From assembly GCA_917880885.1 (NCBI GenBank), contig OU862913.1, positions 23,631,286-23,695,285 of the forward strand: 64,000 nt of DNA, read 5' to 3'. How positions within the stretch are numbered: position 1 is the stretch's first letter; each line of letters opens with the position of its first letter. Positions 1 through 12,400 of the stretch are shown here, piece after piece. The notes beneath the pieces are model-generated. The model had not been told where the DNA came from. It worked only from the letters and a program-made list of their open reading frames with translations, and ran no database searches. This DNA is from Limnephilus marmoratus. Its lineage: Eukaryota > Arthropoda > Insecta > Trichoptera > Limnephilidae. Both the position numbers and the translations under genes were made by a program.

Positions 1-319
1 ATAATTAGTTTTAAGACATATACGTAAGTAATAATACGATTAGAGCAGTTTTGTACTCGATTATAAAAATAAGTATAGTTTTAAGTCACTTGTAGTATAC
101 ATGTATAGATTAAATGTGCAAATGAATTTTAAAGCGCCCTTGAGGTGATTTTCTCACGAAAATGATATATATAAAAATCATCCAACAATTATTATTATTA
201 TTAGCCAGAAGCCAGCAGCCAGTAGACAGTAGCCTGTAGATAGTAGCCAGTAGCCAGTAGCCAGTAGCCTGTAGATAGTAGCCAGTAGCCATATTGCCTG
301 CTTTTAAACCAAGAATACA
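1..319. other. Non-coding stretch with short AGCCAGTAGCC tandem repeat
   Basis: AT-rich. 205-292 is an imperfect tandem of an ~11-base CCAGTAGCCAGTAG-type unit. 131-160 holds a short dispersed repeat (GCGCCCTTGAGGTGATTTT) also seen, in the other orientation, at 36696 and 37226. Confidence 0.5.
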
Positions 320-676
320 TTATACATCCAGAATATCTGGAAAAAATCCTTGACTCTTTGTGGGAACGGGCTGTCCTTTTGATAGATTATCAAACAGGTT
401 GCGATCTTTAGAGCACAGGCGTCGGATGGGAATGCTGTCCATATTCGACCGGTATGTCAATGGAAGATGGTAAGAGGAACTAGCGTCATTGAATCCTTTG
501 GCACTGATGCACAAATACACGTCCAATATTTGTATATACAGTTGACATTTGCCACATGAGAATGGATCATTTCCACAACTTGTTTTTGAGCACAACTTAT
601 TCGGCTGCGGATCGATTTGCTGACCTCTGTTTTTCCTCCTTCCTACAACATGGGTCTCTTCAAGATCCAGGTTCAC
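320..676 (-). CDS. Uncharacterised cysteine-containing ORF
   Basis: 118-codon ORF with an early Cys cluster (LCSKTSCGNDPFSCGKC, roughly residues 28-44), a further LCIS and RRLCSKD, and the C-terminus GFFPDILDV. No signal peptide, membrane segment or known family was recognised. The composition is unlike the AT-rich flanks, which favours a real or recently real coding piece. It may be an exon or a captured fragment. Confidence 0.35.
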   Translation of the reverse strand: MNLDLEETHVVGRRKNRGQQIDPQPNKLCSKTSCGNDPFSCGKCQLYIQILDVYLCISAKGFNDASSSYHLPLTYRSNMDSIPIRRLCSKDRNLFDNLSKGQPVPTKSQGFFPDILDV

Positions 677-692
677 TTCTTCCTTTCGACAA

Positions 693-770
693 AATACCTT
701 TCATACAGCATCCCCAAAGATGACATAGGCTCTAGGACATCCTTTGTGGAGTTTATGTTAAAAAAACCTC
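693..770 (-). repeat. Palindromic-core dispersed repeat, fragment
   Basis: CATACAGCATCCCCAAAGAT followed by GACATAGG and a diverged TTTGTGGAG, matching the core of longer copies at 3505-3830 and 6105-6437. Confidence 0.55.
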
Positions 771-870
771 AAAATATACGTTTTTTTTTTTTAAATTATG
801 ATTCTCGTAAATCACAAACTTATAAATAATTTCTTCTAACACAGCAAACTTATTTTTTGGCATTATTTTG

Positions 871-2039
871 ATTCAAATTTATAAAATACTTAGTTGTTAC
901 CACTTTTATTGTTTACAAAACCAACATGTTTCGTGAGCAACGCTCACTTCTTCGGGATTTTTTTATTGATACTAATTATAAAGAATAGACATAGACAATG
1001 GTGTCAATTGAAAAATAATGGACATAGACAATGGTATCAATGGAAATATGAGAGTGGGTAGAGGAGAGAGGGGCAATGGGGGACAATTTACAAAAGGGAA
1101 TTGGTTTAATATTGGGTCATTTTGTGACATAAAATACTTACTTATAATATATTCCCACCAAGGTTGGTCATCCATCCATGTATAGAATAATTAATCTCCA
1201 GACATAGCATGCAATCAAGCAATGAGGGTAGGTAGCAATAAAGAGAATGTATGTGCGAACAACGAATAATTTATTATCAAATCAAACCCTGCCCTTGGGA
1301 ACATACTAAAAGAATTAGCTATGAGACTCTAAATTAACAAATGAACTAATCATCAGGGGTGGCTGGTTACGAAAGATCGTACCTAGCTGTAAATGATTAT
1401 TAATTCTCGGCACGTGTCAATACGAATGAAATTAAATTGTAAGGTCATTAGATTTTAACTGATGGGCGCCTGTAACGTATATACGAAACATATTTTTATA
1501 TCAGTAATCTCTAAAATAACTAAAAGCACAATCTCGATCTGTTAAAAATAAATAATTTAAATCTCACTTCACGTAGTCCGTAATGTCGTCTTGAGTCCAG
1601 CCATATGACAGCCCGTGCCAACCAACCACTCCGACTGCGGTAATTCCGTCAACTAACGCGCCGATCATTCCCGAAGCATCTTCCAACCTCTGTCGCCCAT
1701 TCGGTGTGCAATGCTGCCAACCACACCGGTCGAACCCATAGAGCATTCCAGTACCGTTGCGGTTCCTACCGCTACAATTTAAGAACAATTTTAGGTATTG
1801 AATAATATTCAAATTCGCATTAACACTCTTTCAGATTACTAAAATGTCAAGTTTATCCAACTGAATGCCATTGACATTACAATGCATTTATTCTATTCCA
1901 CTATTGAAGTTAAAGGTGTGACTGGTTTCCAACAAATGGTTGGCAAACTCTTGAGAAACTGTAATTGTTTAAAGATTTCAAAAAAGATTTATTGTAAAGA
2001 ACAAAAGTGGTAAAAACTAAGTATTTTATTAATTTGAAT
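871..2039. repeat. 1.2-kb segment bounded by 45-bp inverted repeats
   Basis: 871-915 (ATTCAAATTTATAAAATACT ...) is repeated in inverted form at 1994-2039 with only a few mismatches. The interior has a GTGAGCAACGCTCAC hairpin near 932 and the minus-strand exon-like ORF at 1564-1772. Probably a non-autonomous element; no clear target duplication was seen. Confidence 0.45.
1564..1772 (-). CDS. Candidate terminal exon, unrecognised
   Basis: On the minus strand an acceptor-like TTCTTAAATTGTAG is followed by an open frame to TGA, reading GMLYGFDRCGWQHCTPNGRQ, EDASGMIGALVDGITAVGVV and ending DDITDYVK. The end faintly resembles a serine-protease C-terminus (DYV at the position of the WI helix), but this is weak. 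GC content is higher than the flanks. Confidence 0.3.
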
Positions 2040-2085
2040 TATAAATAATTGATATTTATAAGAAAATACTTATAATGCTTATTAC

Positions 2086-3236
2086 AAATATTTATTTATT
2101 TATTTAATTATTTATTTATTACACGCCCTAGTGGGCTTTTCTTATATTTTTTTTACAAACTATTTGTATCGAAGTAAATACTTAAAAAATTAAACAATAA
2201 AGAAAATATGAAGATAGTGACAGAAAACGTTGCAACAAAGCACAAAACAAAACACAAAACAAAATACATAGATAAAAATATAAACAGAAACTAAGAATCC
2301 TCCTGCATATAATTGAATTTAAGAGATTCTTCCAAACAATACAGTAGTAGCACAGAAGTTATTTGGTAGGTACATAGGTCTATTTGTGTCTTAAAGAATA
2401 AAAGTGAGAAAATATACAATATTTATACCGATTAGTTTTAATATGAAATATATCGCCCAAATTAGAATATTTATTTCCGAGACTGTGAAGTCTCGGAATA
2501 GGAGAATTTTGATAAGCTAGTGTCCTGGTGTTATTGAAGTAAAAGGGTAATAAATGTCGGCATGATTTTTTGGGAACATGGATATTGATAAATTGAAGTA
2601 ATTCAGGACAGTCAATTTTGTAATGCAGTATTTTATGTAATAGTATCAAATCTGTGCTAATTCTTCTTTCCGAAAGTTTCAATAGTGATATTTTATCTAG
2701 GAGGTAATTGTAATCAATGTTTTGTATAGGAATATGGAATTTATAGTTAATAAACCTTCGAAACTTACGTTGAGTCTTTTTAATGTTGTCTGAATGAATA
2801 TTGTAAAAGGGAGACCATAATGTAGAGTTATACTCAAGTTGGCATCTGACAAGGGTTTTATATAACATGATAAATGTGCCCAAATTATTGAAGTCTTTTG
2901 CAGCTCTCAACACAAAACCAAGAGTCTTAAGAGCCTTATTGATAATATTATTAATATGACATACAAAGGTGAGTTTACTGTCGAATATAATGCCTAGATC
3001 AATAATTTCACTAACACAATTTAAATTTTCACCATTTAATGAATACTGAAATAATATTGGATTATTTATTTTGGAAAAATGAATGAACTGACATTTATTT
3101 ATGTTCAATGCTAGTTTGTTGACAGAGCACCATTCAAAAAGATATCTCAAGTTAGTTTGTAGTGTAATGCAATCATTAATGTGGTTAATTTCTTTATATA
3201 GTTTCATGTCATCTGCAAACAGTAGAACGTAGGTGG
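2086..3236 (-). mobile_element. 5'-truncated non-LTR retrotransposon (CR1/Jockey-group RT tail)
   Basis: Minus-strand frame starts at the RT catalytic box LLFADDMK (3207-3236) and continues 275 codons without a stop through [30 protein letters not shown] and the C-terminal thumb region to 2380. An AT-rich 3' UTR ends in an (AAAT)n tail read at 2086-2121. Everything 5' of the FADD box is missing, the usual result of incomplete reverse transcription. Related to the copies at 13.8 kb and 16.9 kb. Lies upstream of exon 1 of the protease homologue. Confidence 0.8.
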
Positions 3237-3431
3237 GAAAATATGGAAGGTAGGTGGGCTGCGCAGAACAGCGGTGAAGATCGCGTCAATGTGGGGAGAT
3301 TCTTTCAAGAATCAATAGGATTTTCCCTGGATAGGTGAAAGCCCTGATCTGTTTATATTCCTTTTCGTATTCTTTAAAATTGTGTACTTAGTTAATACCA
3401 AAATGAAGTCATTTAAATGAATTGTTTTCAG

Positions 3432-3492
3432 GTTTGCACTATTGTGGGCACCTTGGCGATTGTCTGCTGTCCGCTTATCAAGGTAGCTGAAG
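3432..3492 (+). CDS. SPH exon 1 in window: end of clip domain 1
   Basis: Acceptor TTTTCAG before 3432 and donor GTACAG after 3492. The 61 nt read [17 protein letters not shown] plus VAE and the first base of a Gly codon. The C...VCCP ending is the standard close of a clip domain (Cys 4, 5 and 6). A GT at AAG|GTAGCT is a competing donor, but only the later donor keeps clip 2 in frame. Confidence 0.85.
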
Positions 3493-6400
3493 GTACAGTA
3501 CTCTTTTTTTACATGAGATCCACACAGGAGACCCTGAGGAAAACAATTTCCCTCAGGGCTTTTGTCATCTTTGGGGATGCTGTGTGGAGGGTTTTTTAAG
3601 GAAAGGAAGGAGAGGTGAGTTCTGGGAAGGAAAAGGGTTTAAGGGGTGTCCTGGTTATCCGCCTCCAAGACCTAGACAAACCTCACCACATGAACCCGGG
3701 CACCCCTGCTAAATCACCAAACGTAGCGAACCACTTGGGGTGACCTATGGCAGAGGTGTTGGTTATCCAATAAAGGTTTCCGGGGCGGCGGTACCCATTC
3801 CCGCCTTCCACATTAGTCGATGTAATTAGGCGATATTAAGTTTGATAGGCTCCGCCATGTGACCGTGACCATGAGCCTGATGTATCTGTGTGCTGTGTGC
3901 TTGTAGGTGACAGCTGCATCATGGAAGGATCAGACAGTTCTGGAGCCTGCACGCAACTTGCAGACTGCCGGGTTGCAATACTTGCTGCCACTAGAGGCAT
4001 CGTACCACAGGTAAACAACATTATTACTTCATAACAACTTCCCGTCAACAAGATCTAACACTTTCATTGCATTCCAAGAAGACACGCCGGGGTTATTTCA
4101 ACTTTTTTTTCCCTTTTCTGACAGAATTTTGTTAGATTTTCTAGACAGAATTTCGTGAAAAAACCATCCAATTCCGCATCCGGAATTGGACGGTTTTTTT
4201 AAACTGTTGCCAAAAACCACGTAAAAAAAGGTTTAACAAGGGCAACACGGTACCTATCACTTGTTTTTTTGTTTTTGTTTTTGAAATTTTTATTTAGATG
4301 TACATAAATTTTTTCATACATCTAGTAGGAAAATATTAAAAAAATACAATTTACGAAGTACACTAACATTTAAAAATACATTTTAAAAAAGAATACTAAA
4401 TAAAAAAGATAACTAGACAAACATACACAATATAAGAATAACATTGGTAAGTAATCCAAAAATATTTTTTACTTATAATACACATATTCTACGAAAAGTG
4501 CTCAGACTTGATGCTTCGTTTACGGCATTTGGCAGACTCTTATATGTATAATATTACTAGCTGATCCGGCGAACTTCGTACCGCCTCAGAATCAAAAACT
4601 GTTGTCAACTTATTAGCTGAATTGTTCTAAATTGTTTCTCCCTGCGTACACCATACCTTGATCAAAATTGTTTCTCCCAGCGTATCCTTTCCCCTCTCGC
4701 GTTCCCTCTCCCTCTCCCCACTCCACTTCTCCCCCTCCCCCTCCCCCTCCCCCCCCCCCTCCCCCTCCCCCCTCCCCCCCCCCCCCCCCCCCCCCCTCCC
4801 CCTCCCCCTCCCCCTCCCCCTCCCCCTCCCCCTCCCCCTCCCCCTCCCCCTCCCCCTCCCCCTCCCCCTCCCCCTCCCCCTCCCCCTCCCCCTCCCCCTC
4901 CCCCTCCCCCACCCCCTCCCCCTCCCCCTCCCCCTCCCCCTCCCCCTCCCCCTCCCCCACCCCCTCCCCCACCCCCTCCCCCTCCCCCGGTTCACAGTTC
5001 AATATTATACCCCTTACAATATTGCTGCAGTTCTTTCAAAATAGGAGACTTCGTTCCATACAAAATGTATGGGGAAAATAATTTTCTTCGGAGTGGAACA
5101 CCCTTTACTTTTAGGGGTATGAAAAATAGATGTTGGTCGATTCTCAGACCTACCAGATAAGCACACAAAATTTCATCAAAATTGGTCCAGCCGTTTCGGA
5201 GGAGTATGGCAACAAACACCGTGACACGAGAATTTTATATATTAGATAGATATAGTTTTTGCCCTTTATAAAACGCGCTATTTTGTGTGCACAAAAGTTT
5301 AGTTTTGGGAAGCCTAAAGTCTACGCGTCTTCCCGTAGGATAATTGTAAACATTTTTTTGAAACATGATATATTACTCTGCAGATAAATTGGGAGCATAT
5401 TATTTTTAAGTTTGTATATCATTGTTAATGTATTGTATAGTATATGTTGTTATGTTGTCATCATATTTGAATTTTGTAACATAATTTGAACTCTAGTAAA
5501 AATGTTGCATTTGAAATCATCCTCATCCCCCTATTTTGTATAACCCATAGTTTTTTATTTTATTTTGGGCTTCGTTACATTGGAATAAAACATTAGAAAA
5601 ATAATTTAAATGCGGACTTACAATAGAATTGTAAACAAGGCGCGTTGTCTTGAGATCCAAGTTATTTCTGATCCTTTTTAGGAATCCAACTTTTTAGCAA
5701 TTTTCTTTGTTATGTATTCTTTCATCGAATGTTAATATATCATATGTTCGTCGAATTTTAATTTATCATCCAATATAACACCCAGATTTTAATACTGCTA
5801 ACCCTTTCTATGTTTTCGTTATTGATATTTAGTATCGCTGGCTCGTTTCCACCTACCACAATTAAAAACTTTGTTTTCGTTACATTCAATTTTAGTTTGT
5901 TTCGGTGAAGCCATAGCGCTACATAATTTAAATCAATTTATATTTTTTCAATGGCGTCCTGGAAATTTTTACTGGCTTTGTATAACAATGTATCATCAGC
6001 AAATAGTTTAATTGCACAACGCTTTAACACTTTGATAATATCAGACAATAAGACAGAACTTTGATAATAAGACAGAACCCTGCGGAACGGCTTTATTAGT
6101 ACTATGTCAATTTGGGAGGCGGGAATGGGTACCGCCGCCCCGGGAACCTTTATTGGATAACCAACACCTCTGCCATACGTCACCCCAAGTGGTTCGCTAC
6201 GTTTGGTGATTTAGCAGGGGTGCCCGGGTTCATGGGATGAGGTTTGTCTAGGTCTGATGGCCAGGACACACTAAACTCCAGATTCCTATCTACCCCTTAC
6301 ACCCCTTTCCTTCCCAGAACTCTCCTCTCCCTCCTTTCCCTAAAAAAAACCCTCCACACAGCATCCCCAAAGATGACATAGGCCCTCAGGGAAATTATTT

Positions 6401-9400
6401 TCCTCAGGGCCTCCTGTGTGGACTTCATGTAAAAAAAAAAAATGTGATTCAGATGTTATACCACCATATGTTGTTATTTGTGTTCTTTCTGATAGGTAAT
6501 CAACAAACCACTTATTTTCTTTACCATTAATTCCAATATTACTTAATTTTGTGATTAATTTATCACTATCGATTGTTTCAAATGTCCGCTTTAAGTCTAG
6601 AAATACTGCAATAATTTTGCTTTTTTTATCTCTAAAATTTTTCCACTCATCTATTACATAGTTAATAGCGGTTTTACAATAACATTTATTTCTAAAACCA
6701 GATTGTTGTGGAACTAATATCTACTTGGCCTCAATATATTCAGTTAATAGCTCCATTACAATGTGTTCCAGTATTTGTTCATATTTGGGTAAACAATTCA
6801 TCGGCCTACAGTCGTCAAATTTTTTTGCGTTATCAATTTTTGGGATAAGAGTTATTACGGATGTCTTCCAAGTTTTGGGGAATACTCCACTATTCAAAGA
6901 TTCATTGATGATTTGGACCATCGATTCACCAATAATATTTATGGAGTCTTTGATTATATTTATTGTAATACCGTCTGGGGATTCCTTGACTTCATATTAC
7001 TCAACACCCTTTTGAAGTACGGTAAATCCATCAGTTCCTTCTGGGAAATCAATTGACTTTACAATTTCTTTTTGTAACCCTTTATGATTTCTTTTAGTGT
7101 TATCCAAAGTTTTCTTGGTTCATTCGGTTTTGTTTCTAATTTTTGCTTATAATAATCGAATTTATGTTATATAATTTGTTTGGAGTAAATATTACGAACT
7201 TTTTTATGTACATTCCATTTTACGTCTGACGGTTCCAAATTTGCCGCTTTATATGCATTATCTCTTTGTTGCTGAAGGTTGTGTAATGGTTTTGAATACA
7301 ATTTATTCGTATTTTTAAACTTAACCCTTTTCATTGGCATAATTTTATTGACTGCTGTAGTCAAAATATTGACGAAGTTCTCTGTTTTTCGTTTAGGTCA
7401 TTTGATTCGATAACTGGAGAAATACTATTTTGTAAAGTTTCACAAAAGTTTGTTTGATCATATTTCCTTTTATCTCTATACGTAATTTCCCTTGATTCAT
7501 TTTTTATTATACTTGTTTCAAATATTGTTTATATATTTTCGTGGTCTGATATTTTTGGAATATCCACAACATTAACATTCAAGTAAAAATTATTTGTTAT
7601 AACAAAATCAATAATGGTTGCTGATGTATTTGATATTCTAGTTGGTATGGTCACAAGTTATTTCAGTCCTAGGTTATTCACTAAACTTTGAAGTCTATTA
7701 CTGCAGGTATTTTTGGCTTTCATGTCAATGTTAAAGTCACCGGTTACATAAAACATATCTTGATATTTCATGTTTTTAGTACACCAACTTTCGAAGAAAT
7801 CCATAAATTTTTAATGGTTTTGGTTTGATGAGTGATATAATACAGCGAATGTTTATTTAATCAAGTTTTTTCTTATACACACTTGTGCACAAACAAACAT
7901 ACTTCTCAAATTAAAGTTCTATCTCACCTCACCAGGCATCTCCACCCACAGTTAACACAGGAAGAGAGGCACATTCCCTGCAATATGATTCGCAATCTAC
8001 ACACTTGTTCTGATGGTGGACACTGCAAGGTTATCTGAAACAAGGCTAAAAGAGGAGAAAGAGAAATGGCTGAAAACACAATCACTATGAAGTCAAATGT
8101 TTTGATGCGGTAGAAGTTGTTTTTTAACATTAGCTCTACTCAGTAGGCTCTGAGGAAAATATTAGAGATGCTGTGTAGAAGGCCTTTTTAGGAAAGGAAG
8201 TTCTGGGAAGGAAAAAGGTATTAGGGATGGATAAGGTGGGTAAGTAGTAGTGGGTAAAAGTGAGGTCAAAAAGGTCTCCCTCAACGAGTCTCTCCCGATC
8301 CGGCCTGCCAAACCGGACAAACCTCACCCCAGGAACCCGGACACTCTGCCAAGTCACCGGCCGTAGCTTGCAACTTTGGGTGATCTATAGCAGAGGTGTT
8401 GGCTTTCCAACAAGTGGTTCCCGGGGCAGCGGTACCTATATTTTGATTAATGTCGCAAAGAAATTAACCGCAAGCTGAATTTAAAGTTCCTAACATTTTT
8501 TGGGTGGATTTCACGTCACGGAGTACATAATGATAAATGATACCAACAAACAACTTTATTGAGTTTTGAGGATAGAAGCCTTATTACGCTTTCTCCACCT
8601 ATTGTCAACCTTTCAGACACCTTTCAGTTTTACAGTCTCCATCATCAGGAAAGTGTTGGACAGAGCAATAAGGTATTGTGGCCTAGCATGTGTGTCCCCA
8701 CATTTAAAAATCCCTAGGTCCTGGTCCTGGTGCTGTTCCTAGTCAAACGACTTTTCCTGTCATTGCTATTATTTTTCTCTCCTTAACATAACATTATTAT
8801 GTTGTAATTGGACCAGAGTCACTAACTTAAAAACAAATAATCAACATGTTGTGTTGATTTCAGAAATGTGATCCATATTCCCTTGGGAGAGAGGGACAGT
8901 TAATTTGCTGCTCCGAGCCGTGTCCACCTTTGTCCAAGGCACTAGTATCGCAGCAACGAAGCGGATCAAAAGCTGCTGATTGTGAGTATAAAATACTTGT
9001 TTTGTTCACCAATACTACTGCACACCTTCGCTTACGCTAAGGTATCCGCCCCTTGTTATAAAAATAAGTACAGCGCATATAGTTTTATTATTGTCTATGG
9101 ATTTTTTTTAACAACCACACTTTGGGCGCAACAGGTGGGTAGAAAGGATTAAGCTTTGAAATTGTGAAGTGAACGCTGGATCGTAATTTTACCGAATTTT
9201 AATTCTGACCTTGGAGATTGGAGATCAAATGACCACCCCTGTTATTATGTCGAAGTGGCATATGTGATAAATAGAGTTTAGTCGCGAGTGATATGCACGC
9301 GCACGGAAAATGGCCGGCGGCCTTAATTTACTAATCTAATCGGTACACTGCTATCCCTTCTCGCTCCGCGATCGATGTTTGCTGTAATCCAATATATAAA

Positions 9401-12400
9401 GCTATTATTTGGAACAAGCCCCATATTTGTTTTCCACCCATCCTGCCACGTTGTCTGGGTTCTGAACTTCCCTCGTGCGAGGGCTACCTGGACCATCATC
9501 CCTGTATCGGAGCCCTCCAAGTCTTGGGCCGGCTTCGCTCTGGCGGGCCTGTTTGTGGTGCTGCAGCACTAGTGGTTTGAAGGCCTGTGATGGCTCCGTC
9601 CATGAGACACCGTGGAACTTCTCCGTCGGGCATCATTTACGATAACTTCAGTCAGTTTTAGATAGAAATCATAGCTTTACACGGTCTGATTTGGGGTGAG
9701 TCATGTCTCGAATTATTATTAATTATTCATTGTCTATTGAGCATAAATATAGTAACGATATTCTGTTTTCTAAAACAAACTTCTTTTAATTAAAATTACA
9801 CGTCATTCCTTACGTCATTTCAATTGAAGTATTGTCTCCCTTCCCTGAAAGGAGTCTCATAAAGGCTCAATGGAGTTTGGCTTCGGCCTCCCAACATATC
9901 TTGGTGACAAGATTTGGCGCATAGTGAAACAAACTACAAAATTGGATGGACGAGTGCAACACTTTCTTCCTTATTTTAATAACAATCATATTACAAAAAC
10001 ATCATAATAATATGTTACAAAACGGGTCATAACCTGCCCGTAACACCCTTTTCGAACTTACCCAAAAAACTTGTCGTTTTCGTTGGCACTAATACTTAGC
10101 ACAGATTTCTATGCGTATACGTCCCGACAGCATTCGCGATTAGCAATACATAGAAATAAACACGAATGGGGATGGCAACAATACAAAATCGCATTGTCGA
10201 TATTTAAATGAAAAAAATTTCAAGTTGAAACATTTATTTGATGAAAAGTTCATAATCTCAGAACAGATAAATCGGGATAATTGCGATACATAACAATCCA
10301 TATCAATTGTTTCCATCTAATCTATAATAAAATTTTGTCCGTATAGTTTTTTGGTTTTTTGGCCAAAGTGAGACGAGCAAATGACGCTACGGCGAGTCAA
10401 AAACCAATTTCCCTGTCTCCCCGTTGCGTAAATCGATTTTTCTATAATTTTTCCGTTCTTCGGAAGTATGCAATAATTAAAATACCATAAGTTATTACAT
10501 CTATAAACGGATATAATTATACCCGGTGTCGCAAAACTGTGACTCCACTATAAGTTGGCGGTTAAGTGCTGCAGAGCAAAGCCCTATTCAACCCCCGAAG
10601 GACCAGTCCCGAAACTACGTTGCTCGCTAAGTTATATGGGACGATATTGCAAACCTGATGGATAGTGTCTGTCGGTGGTTCAGATCTGAGCTTCTGGAAA
10701 ATAAGATAAGCCCAGATTGGATAAAGGCAAATAGGACTCTCCGTTGCAGATAGGGCCTCACTGATCTCTAGGTTGTGGTGTACACTTCACAATGTTATAT
10801 TTAAATTTCTAAATGGTAATATTCTTATAGCAAGATGTTATGATACATGCGCCCCGTCTGAGATGTTAATTTGCTAAGCTATCAAAAGTTGAGTACTTTT
10901 TCTTGCAACAATTTATTGCCTTTTTTCATGGTGACATTTAGGATGGAAAGATTAGCCTACTACCCACCAAGTCTGCGAATGTAATACCCAACCAATCCCA
11001 TATAATAATGCGCGAACATTACCTAAGATAAATAAATTATCATTCCCCTCTCGGATCACTCGTCCCGGATTCCCTTCCCCTCCTCCTTCCCTTCCTGCCG
11101 CTAAACTGTATGAAATAAACACAAACTGATCGCGCGTCAAAAAGAATGAAAATTTCATAACGCCAGAGCTCACTGTTATATATATAGAAACCATCACGGG
11201 CGTGCCAACATGGATCTAAAGAGAGTATATTATGCTTTATGCCACTCTCGATTGGAATATGGAGTAATAGGATGGGGCTCAGCAGCATCTAATCACTTAA
11301 AACAACTTAAGATAACTCAGAATTGCATCATAAAGACCATTCTAAAGGTCCCCATAAGGACGTCAACAACAGAAATTTTTAAACAGTTTGATGTTCCAAC
11401 CATACAAAAAATCTATGCCAAAAACATTCTGGTACATCGCAGCAAAAACTACCCAGAGGAAGACACCTCACATGCTCATAAAACAAGAGCCAAACAAGCA
11501 GACACACTTAATATACCAAAGTGTAACTCTTCATTTGGTCAAAGAAGTTCTGAATTTTTAGCAGTAAAGTTATATAATAAACTCCCACTTAGTCTCAAAC
11601 AAACTAAAACAAAAAATAGCTACATTAAGGACATTAAATATTGGCTGAAGGAACTATCGAAAAACGACCTTACTAGTATACTTAAAACATCTTAGAAGTT
11701 TCTGAAAAACCTTATCCAAATAAGTTAAACCATAGAAGTCGCTGAAAAACTTATCCAAAACATAGTCCCCCTCAGCACAGGATCTCCTAGTGAGGAGGAC
11801 TACGAATATATTTTCTATTTTATATATACATCTAACTAACATATTTCATATAAAAATGTAAAAAAATATTATATAGTTACTAAATAAAAAAATAAAAATA
11901 AAACAACAAAACACCAAAGTGTCATGACAATCGGATGTAAGGTATAGGAAATAATTTCATAATGCTAGAGCCCACCATTATACTATAGAAACCTCCGCGG
12001 GCTCGGGCACAAAAAATCACCGAAGTTTCATTAAAAATCTGATATATGGTACACGAATGCATGCGGAACAAACGAAGAAACATTAATTTTCTTTAAGATT
12101 TTAAAAAGAAAAGCATTGCAATTGTTTCTACCACCAATCAGCATCTACAACAATAATTATCTACAAAAAAATTCAAAATAAATAATATGTTTTTAATTTT
12201 ATACATATTTGTATAGTTTTTTTATACAGACTTGCTAATATTAGGTCCTTTCATATGAAATTGGCGTTTCGTATGGGAGGAACATAATATAATATATTCA
12301 TTTAATCAAAGTATGCACCATTGCTATCTATGCACTTTTGCCATCTCATAGGTAGTTCATCGATCCCTTTACTAAAAAAAACCAGTCGGACGGGAATCAA

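Noticed and set aside
4613..5081. Four overlapping ORFs of 122-137 codons (Gly-Glu, Gly-Arg, Pro-Leu and Pro-Ser repeats)
   Set aside because: All are translations of the CCCCCT array in different frames.
9323..9572. Overlapping 65-codon ORFs on both strands in a GC-richer block
   Set aside because: No domain, splice or family evidence on either strand.
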